Assembly (NCBI GenBank): GCA_017456465.1
Contig: JAFTJJ010000063.1
Location: 1-12,262 of the forward strand
Direction of reading: 5' to 3'
Length of the DNA stretch: 12,262 nucleotides
DNA from: Clostridia bacterium
GTDB lineage: Bacteria; Bacillota; Clostridia; Christensenellales; UBA1242
Shown here: one piece after another, positions 7,915 through 12,262 of the stretch
How positions within the stretch are numbered: the first letter of the stretch is position 1
Layout of the letters: each line of letters begins with the position of its first letter
Made by a program: the position numbers and the translations under genes
The notes under the pieces: model-generated
Databases searched by the model: none
What the model saw: only the letters and a program-made list of their open reading frames with translations
Told to the model about the DNA's origin: nothing

Positions 7915-9018
7915 ATGTCATATTTAAATAATTTCAAAACAGCAATTGAGATCAAACTTGGATCAAACAAGAAAAAGAAAAACAAAGTTGATGACAATGA
8001 TATCAAGAGCCAATCTTCAAACTCTGAACTTGAAAAGGAAATCACAAATCAAACAAAAAACACGGTGCGTAATGACGCTCCAAAAACGGTTACAAAATCA
8101 AATGCAAATGAAGAGACAAAACTAAAACAAGAAATTGTGACTGGAAAAGTAACTCTTGAGGCAACACCAAATGATAATCCAGAAGAGAAACTTCAAGAAC
8201 TCAATGACAGATATGAACTTTTGGAATTTTATGATGCACCAGACAGTCTTGGACTTGAGACAAAAGAAGTTCCTGTGTTTGATGAAGAGAAGGTAAGAAA
8301 AAATGCAGAAAGTCAAATTGGTAAGGTTTTTGAAGAGACGAAAAATCAAAAGCAAGACGATTATAAACAAGCCTTGCTTGAGCTTGACGAGCAAAAGAGT
8401 GTTGCAAAAGTAAATGCAACTGAGTCAGAAAAAGCAATCAATAAGATTTTTGATGATGAAACTTTTGCGGTTGAAAATCAAGCGATAAAGCGCGGTCTTG
8501 CAAGATCATCCATTGTTCTTGGTCAGCTTTCAAGAGTTGAGAGTGAAAGGGCAGAGAGTTTGATTGAAAATATGAATAATCTTTCATCAAAGTTGAACAG
8601 CATTGAAGCAAAAATTCAAGACAAAAGGACAGAGCTTGACAAAGCTCTTGAAAACCTCGACATTGAAAAAGCTGAAAAAATTGAAGAATCTATTCAGAAG
8701 GCTTATGAAGATTTTCAGGATGCATATGATGAGGTGGTTGAGTTCAACAATAATGTAAAAAAACTTGAAGCTGAGTATAAAATCAAATATGAAAAAGAAA
8801 AAGCAGCCTTTAAGGAAGATATTCTTGAGCTCACACAATATGGTTATGATGAATACAGAAAAAAGCTTGAAATGTCAAAGTATAATTATATGGTGTCATA
8901 TTTGTCCCAATTTAACAAAGATGAGGCATTTGAAATCTTTTTCCGTAATTCAAATTTTAAAGAACTTTTGGGAGATAATTATCAAAAAGTTGTTGACTAC
9001 TTATATAATCGCACGTAA
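7915..9018 (+). CDS. Phage protein of unknown function with long coiled coil
   Basis: A 367-residue, highly charged protein. After a lysine-rich stretch (about residues 18-24) comes a low-complexity linker rich in Asn, Thr, Lys and Glu (to about 100). A conserved-looking motif KRGLARSSIVLGQLSR spans about 192-207. From about 205 to 315 heptad-like Glu/Lys/Leu repeats predict a long coiled coil. The C-terminal 50 residues are aromatic and may form a small helical cap (YNYMVSYLSQF onward). A protein with the RGLARSSI motif followed by a coiled coil is one I recall from other Clostridia-phage late regions, without known function. A structural or internal virion role is possible; scaffold would be unusual so far from the capsid gene. 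Codons are more A-rich than in the preceding spike gene. Confidence 0.65.
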   Translation: MSYLNNFKTAIEIKLGSNKKKKNKVDDNDIKSQSSNSELEKEITNQTKNTVRNDAPKTVTKSNANEETKLKQEIVTGKVTLEATPNDNPEEKLQELNDRYELLEFYDAPDSLGLETKEVPVFDEEKVRKNAESQIGKVFEETKNQKQDDYKQALLELDEQKSVAKVNATESEKAINKIFDDETFAVENQAIKRGLARSSIVLGQLSRVESERAESLIENMNNLSSKLNSIEAKIQDKRTELDKALENLDIEKAEKIEESIQKAYEDFQDAYDEVVEFNNNVKKLEAEYKIKYEKEKAAFKEDILELTQYGYDEYRKKLEMSKYNYMVSYLSQFNKDEAFEIFFRNSNFKELLGDNYQKVVDYLYNRT

Positions 9019-9101
9019 TTAATCAAAAAAATAATTTATGCAAAATGATGCATTTGGGGGTTAAAATGATGTGTTATTTTGTTTTTTGTTGGAGGTAAAA
9101 A
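9019..9101. other. Intergenic stretch before the holin gene
   Basis: Eighty-three bases without a gene. It holds an AAAATGATG direct repeat (9042-9050 and 9063-9071), a short ATGCA/TGCAT inverted repeat (9038-9042 and 9049-9053) and the holin ribosome binding site GGAGG at 9091-9095. No terminator and no convincing promoter is seen, so the holin is probably read from the upstream operon. Confidence 0.4.
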
Positions 9102-9857
9102 ATGACACTTAAGGACAAAATGAAAACGTATAATTTTTGGATCAGTTTGGTGAGTGCTGTTTTGCTGCTTGTGAGAATTATTGGTGACAAATATGGCTTT
9201 GCAGTTGATGCTGGGCTTGTGATGGACATCACAACAGGTGTGTGTGGAATTTTTGTGATTTTGGGAATTATTTCAGCTCCATCCAAGAATCAAGAGACAA
9301 AGAACTCATCATGTCAAACTGACAATCAAGGTGAAAATATAAATGAATCTGCTGAAAATCAAGCAGAAAAGGGGGAAGAAAAAGTGGAAAATCAAACACA
9401 AAACACAATTGGGAGATTTCAAAATGTTTTGGAGGCAATGAAACAAAAAGCGCAAAACAATGCTGCTGAAGTTCAAAAAGTGGTGTTGGAATCTCAAAAT
9501 GAGATTGAAATTGTTAAAAATTTGATTGATGATGTTGTTGATGTGGAGGGTGATGTTGAAACCGTTTCATCAGCTTCAATTGAAGAACCAGTGATTGAAA
9601 TTGAAGAACCAAGTGGAGAAGTTTGCAATGAGGGAAGTGTTGTTGCAGCTGATCATGTTGAGGATGGAAACTTGGCTTGTGAAAATAATGGACAACCAGA
9701 TGAGTTGATTGATCAAGAAACTGAAGAGCATGGAGAAGAATCTGTGGCAGAATCTCAATCATTAGAAACACAATCTGTTGCTGATGATCTTGAAAAATTG
9801 ATTTCTGAGCTTTCATACCACGAGAAACAAGATCTCATTGAAATGCTTCAGCGTTGA
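9102..9857 (+). CDS. phiLC3-type phage holin with a long acidic C-terminal extension
   Basis: A 251-residue protein. GGAGG sits six bases before ATG 9102. Residues 1-60 are holin-like: basic N-terminus (MTLKDKMKTYNFW), first hydrophobic segment about 12-27, short loop with DKYGFAVDAG, second hydrophobic segment about 41-58 ending VILGIISAPS. This is the arrangement of the phiLC3-type holin family, whose members are normally under about 100 residues and form lesions in the cytoplasmic membrane at lysis. Residues 62-251 are an extra polar tail rich in Glu, Gln, Asn and Ser, with a 12-base internal direct repeat (9579-9590 and 9600-9611) giving two IEEP copies. It ends in a predicted helix (LEKLISELSYHEKQDLIEMLQ). 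The tail is unlike a normal holin and could modulate timing or tether a partner; its function is not known. No endolysin gene follows. Confidence 0.7.
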   Translation: MTLKDKMKTYNFWISLVSAVLLLVRIIGDKYGFAVDAGLVMDITTGVCGIFVILGIISAPSKNQETKNSSCQTDNQGENINESAENQAEKGEEKVENQTQNTIGRFQNVLEAMKQKAQNNAAEVQKVVLESQNEIEIVKNLIDDVVDVEGDVETVSSASIEEPVIEIEEPSGEVCNEGSVVAADHVEDGNLACENNGQPDELIDQETEEHGEESVAESQSLETQSVADDLEKLISELSYHEKQDLIEMLQR

Positions 9858-9920
9858 TTTGTTTGTTTTAAATTTTATGTTCTATATTTTTCTTATCAAA
9901 TAAATAATAACATTAAACAC

Positions 9921-9949
9921 TTGATTTTTTTTGATCTTTAGTATATTAT
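9921..9949 (+). promoter_or_regulatory. Sigma-A-type promoter for the membrane-protein and RNase J genes
   Basis: TTGATT (9921-9926) and TATTAT (9944-9949) are separated by 17 bases in an A+T-rich context, each with four or five matches to the consensus hexamers. Transcription would begin about 9956-9960, giving a leader of about 50 bases before ATG 10010. A second TTGATC/TAATAT pair (9931-9957) has only 15-base spacing and is less likely. Confidence 0.55.
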
Positions 9950-9958
9950 ATTAATATC

Positions 9959-9974
9959 GGTAAAAGTGTTTACC
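9959..9974. repeat. Inverted repeat just after the promoter, possible operator
   Basis: GGTAAA and TTTACC are perfect inverted copies separated by four bases (AGTG); a further TTTAC follows at 9980-9984, eleven bases from the first. The location at or just after the predicted transcription start suits a repressor operator, or a weak 5' leader hairpin. Six-base arms are short, so chance is possible. Confidence 0.35.
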
Positions 9975-10009
9975 ACAGTTTACAAATATTTCGAAAAGGA
10001 AATAATTTT

Positions 10010-10948
10010 ATGGCATTCAAGAATTCATTGAAGCTTTTGGCTTCTAACTTTAGTGTTGTTTGGAAACATCTTGTTTATGTTTTGATCACCACTTTGATCT
10101 CTGTGGGACTTGTTCTTGCTTTTGCAAATCCAGTGATTGAGGTTTTGAGAGAAAGCGGTTGGATTGGCACTGCGTCTGGTCTCATCAAAACGCTTTACAC
10201 CGAACCAATTGCGATCTTTGATGTTGTCAAAGAGCTTGCGCTCACATTCTTTGGAGTGATTTATGCAAGTTTTCCAAGCATTTGGTTCAGTGTGATTGGA
10301 CTTGTTCTTTGTGGCTATTTTGTGCCAACGTTTCTTGCAGGAATTGGATTTTACAATGTGACTTCTGTTGTTCAAAAACAAATGACAAGTTTGCTTTGTG
10401 TGGGTTACACACAAAACATGATTTCAACACTCAAATCAAGCACAAAGTATTCACTTATGAAAATTGCCATAAAAATTCCTTTCGATTTGGTGAAACTCTT
10501 TTTGATTGTGAGCTTTTTCAGGCTTTCAACATCATTTTTCACAAACTTGATCTTTTTGTCACTTTTGACACTTGGGCTTATTTTGGTTTCTGGTCTTGAG
10601 ATTACATCAATTGCAGCTTTCGCTCCTTGCATGGTTGACATTGGTGGAAACCCATTCAGGTCTTTTTCAAAATCAATTGTGCCTGTGTTCAAAAAGTTCA
10701 TGAAGACATATTCAAATGCAATTGTGATCACTCTTTGCAGTGTGCTTGTGAACATGCTTCTTGGTGTGTTCACTGTCTTTTCATCACTGCTTGTGACAAT
10801 TCCTGCAAGTGCGGTGTTTGTTGCAATCTTTGGAAATGTGGTTTATTTGTCTTCAAATCAAAAGAGATATTACCTTTCAAAATCAATTATTGTGAATCCA
10901 AGCAACGATGAAAACAAGCTTGACACAAAGCATCAAACTGGTGTGTAA
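10010..10948 (+). CDS. Polytopic membrane protein of unknown function, probably chromosomal
   Basis: A 312-residue protein whose ATG 10010 has AAAAGGA nine bases upstream. Hydrophobic segments are seen at about residues 20-40, 75-90, 93-115, 152-172, 176-205, 236-258 and 259-280, so roughly six or seven membrane spans are expected. A basic, amphipathic N-terminus (MAFKNSLKLLASNF) and basic loops (for example around 215-232, FRSFSKSIVPVFKKF) suggest an inside-positive topology with an inner-face loop. The C-terminal 25 residues are hydrophilic. I see no transporter signature or catalytic motif and do not recognise the family. It has its own promoter and is followed 52 bases later by the RNase J gene with no terminator between, so the two are probably co-transcribed. 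Confidence 0.65.
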   Translation: MAFKNSLKLLASNFSVVWKHLVYVLITTLISVGLVLAFANPVIEVLRESGWIGTASGLIKTLYTEPIAIFDVVKELALTFFGVIYASFPSIWFSVIGLVLCGYFVPTFLAGIGFYNVTSVVQKQMTSLLCVGYTQNMISTLKSSTKYSLMKIAIKIPFDLVKLFLIVSFFRLSTSFFTNLIFLSLLTLGLILVSGLEITSIAAFAPCMVDIGGNPFRSFSKSIVPVFKKFMKTYSNAIVITLCSVLVNMLLGVFTVFSSLLVTIPASAVFVAIFGNVVYLSSNQKRYYLSKSIIVNPSNDENKLDTKHQTGV

Positions 10949-11000
10949 GCAAACAAAAAATTAACCGAAAAATTTAACAAAAACAAGGAAAATATAGAAC

Positions 11001-12262
11001 ATGAATAACAATAATGAAAAACAAATTATGGACAGAATTGACAAGTTTTTGGCGTCCGCTGAAAAGAAGCCTGCTTCTGCTCCTGAATTCAAAAAGAAAA
11101 TCATAACTGACACAATGGTTGGCAAAACAGCAACTTTTGGTGGCAGATCATCTGGTGGAAGAAAAAAACAAAACAGGGGAAATCAAAAGCAAAACAAAAG
11201 CAATGTTTCAAAAGTGATTGTTCCAGATCTCACTGTTGATGACGAAATTATCAAATCAAAGAACCAATTCAAAAAAGGCAAGAATGCGCTCAGAGTTGTG
11301 TTTCTTGGCGGAATTGGTGAAATTGGCAAAAACATGACTGCTCTTGAATTTGGTGACGACATCATCATCATTGACTGTGGTCTTGCATTCCCAGGGGAAG
11401 ACATGCCAGGTGTGGATCTTGTGATTCCTGACTTCACTTATGTTAAGCAAAACTATGACAAGATTCGAGGAATTGTCATCACTCATGGTCACGAAGACCA
11501 CATTGGTGCACTTCCTTATCTTTTGAAAGATCACAAAATTCCTGTGTTTGGAAGCAAAATGGCTCTCACTCTTCTTGACAACAAATTCCGTGAGCACAAA
11601 ATCACAGGCATCAAGCAAACAGTTGTGAAGCCAAGAGTTCAAGTGTCTCTTGGTGTTTTCACTGTGGAGTTTGTGAAAGTGAATCACTCAATCCCTGGGG
11701 CTTATGCTCTTGCAATCACAACACCTCTTGGAATTGTCTTCCATACGGGCGACTTCAAAATTGACTTTGAGCCAATTGATGGTGCGATGATTGATCTTCC
11801 AAGAATTGCTGAAATTGGAAGAAAGGGTGTCAAGCTTTTGATGTGTGAAAGCACAAACGTTGAAAGACCTGGTTACACCATGAGTGAATCATCAGTTGGT
11901 GCAAAACTCGAAAGGATTTTCATTGATAACAAAGACAGAAGAATTTTTGTTGCAACTTTCTCATCAAACATTTATCGTATTCAACAAATTCTTGATCTTG
12001 CAATCAAATATGATCGAAAGGTCGCTGTTGTTGGAAGAAGTATGATCAACAACATTGATGCAGGAATGAAGATTGGTGAGTTCAGGTTCGACAAGAATTT
12101 GTTTGTTGACATTGAAAAAGTTGGATCAATGGAAGACAAGCATGTGCTTGTGCTTTCAACAGGCAGTCAGGGTGAGCCAATGAGCGCACTTTCTCGTCTT
12201 GCTTCTGGTGAGTTCACAAAAGTTGAAATTGGTGACAATGACACAGTAATCTTTTCATCAAC
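11001..12262 (+). CDS. rnj: Ribonuclease J, N-terminal 420 residues (3' end outside the window)
   Basis: The frame opens at ATG 11001 (AAGGAA about eleven bases upstream) and runs to the window end without a stop. RNase J is a metallo-beta-lactamase/beta-CASP enzyme that cuts RNA and digests it from the 5' end, acting in mRNA turnover and rRNA maturation in the cytoplasm. Diagnostic stretches are GGIGEIGKNM near 103-112, the zinc-binding ITHGHEDHIGALPY with HxHxDH at 162-167, a further metal histidine in the VNHSIPGA stretch at 229, HTGDFK at 248-253, the STNVERPGYTMSE switch at 284-296, and STGSQGEPMSAL at 386-397 in the beta-CASP domain. Residues 1-95 are a low-complexity Lys/Gln/Asn/Gly/Arg-rich extension absent from Bacillus RNase J1, whose enzyme domain begins near its N-terminus. 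The active-site residues seen are intact. Confidence 0.95.
   Translation, partial: MNNNNEKQIMDRIDKFLASAEKKPASAPEFKKKIITDTMVGKTATFGGRSSGGRKKQNRGNQKQNKSNVSKVIVPDLTVDDEIIKSKNQFKKGKNALRVVFLGGIGEIGKNMTALEFGDDIIIIDCGLAFPGEDMPGVDLVIPDFTYVKQNYDKIRGIVITHGHEDHIGALPYLLKDHKIPVFGSKMALTLLDNKFREHKITGIKQTVVKPRVQVSLGVFTVEFVKVNHSIPGAYALAITTPLGIVFHTGDFKIDFEPIDGAMIDLPRIAEIGRKGVKLLMCESTNVERPGYTMSESSVGAKLERIFIDNKDRRIFVATFSSNIYRIQQILDLAIKYDRKVAVVGRSMINNIDAGMKIGEFRFDKNLFVDIEKVGSMEDKHVLVLSTGSQGEPMSALSRLASGEFTKVEIGDNDTVIFSS

Larger units (their letters stand above)
1..9857 (+). mobile_element. Late-gene segment of a probable prophage with a short-tailed virion (left end outside the window)
   Basis: Ten same-strand genes run from a capsid fragment through adaptor, nozzle and fibre-like proteins to a holin, with repeated start/stop overlaps. 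That is a phage late operon. No tape-measure, tail-tube or tail-sheath gene lies between capsid and holin, and the protein after the adaptor resembles nozzle/stabilisation proteins, so a podovirus-like virion is inferred. Housekeeping-type genes follow on the same strand, so integration in a chromosome is the simplest reading, with the right end a little after 9857. The portal, terminase, replication and integration genes are not visible. An assembly artefact, or a phage carrying the RNase J gene itself, cannot be excluded from sequence alone. Confidence 0.72.
9858..10009. other. Intergenic region at the probable prophage/chromosome boundary
   Basis: A very A+T-rich stretch of 152 bases between the holin and a host-like membrane-protein gene. 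It holds a sigma-A-type promoter and a small inverted repeat but no tRNA, no recognisable terminator for the phage operon and no provable att core. A prophage right end is inferred here because gene content changes from virion to housekeeping type. Confidence 0.45.

Noticed and set aside
9038..9064. Eight-codon frame starting ATG 9038
   Set aside because: Too short, with no ribosome binding site.
9054..9080. Possible promoter before the holin gene (TTGGGG, TATTTT)
   Set aside because: The -35 hexamer matches poorly and spacing is only 15 bases.
9858..9920. tRNA or phage terminator at the prophage edge
   Set aside because: No cloverleaf-like pairing and no GC stem followed by a T tract was found in this A+T-rich stretch.
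11256..11687. Minus-strand open frame of 143 codons antisense to RNase J
   Set aside because: The sense strand carries unmistakable RNase J motifs, and the antisense frame has no ribosome binding site or recognisable features.
1..12262. CRISPR array or reverse-transcriptase cassette
   Set aside because: No regularly spaced repeats and no reverse-transcriptase motif (such as a YxDD box in a suitable protein) was found on either strand.

Overview
The window is a junction between the late (virion) genes of a phage, most likely an integrated prophage, and a chromosomal segment of a low-GC, RNase J-containing bacterium. A low-GC Bacillota (Clostridia-like) host is my best guess. It rests on overall A+T richness, strong GGAGG-type ribosome binding sites, ordinary TGA and TAA stops, a capsid and holin of Firmicutes-phage type, and an RNase J gene. 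I cannot name the genus.

Layout, all on the plus strand. Positions 3-542 are the C-terminal part of a major capsid protein, closed by a rho-independent terminator at 561-600. Then come a small charged protein (621-1031), a probable head-tail adaptor (1024-1623), a probable tail nozzle / DNA-stabilisation protein (1620-3122), a large receptor-binding-type protein ending in a C-type-lectin-like domain (3122-5524), and a second large tail protein with a probable beta-propeller (5528-7534). These are followed by two small unknown genes (7544-7795, 7792-7896), a 367-residue coiled-coil protein (7915-9018) and a phiLC3-type holin with an unusual acidic C-terminal extension of about 190 residues (9102-9857). 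Start and stop codons overlap at 1024, 1620, 3122 and 7792, so these genes form a tight late operon. No tape-measure or major tail-tube gene is seen and the order is capsid, adaptor, nozzle, fibres, so the virion is inferred to be short-tailed (podovirus-like). Portal, terminase, integrase and endolysin are not in the window.

From about 9860 the content changes. A 152-base intergenic stretch carries a good sigma-A-type promoter and a short inverted repeat. It is followed by a polytopic membrane protein (10010-10948) and the first 420 codons of an RNase J (11001 to the window end) with a long basic N-terminal extension. These look like host genes, and the prophage right end probably lies in or near 9858-9960, although no tRNA or att core can be proved from one side.

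The most notable points are the lectin-fold C-terminus of the receptor-binding protein with no reverse transcriptase in view, the holin with a long acidic tail, the termination signal placed directly after the capsid gene, and the absence of an endolysin beside the holin.
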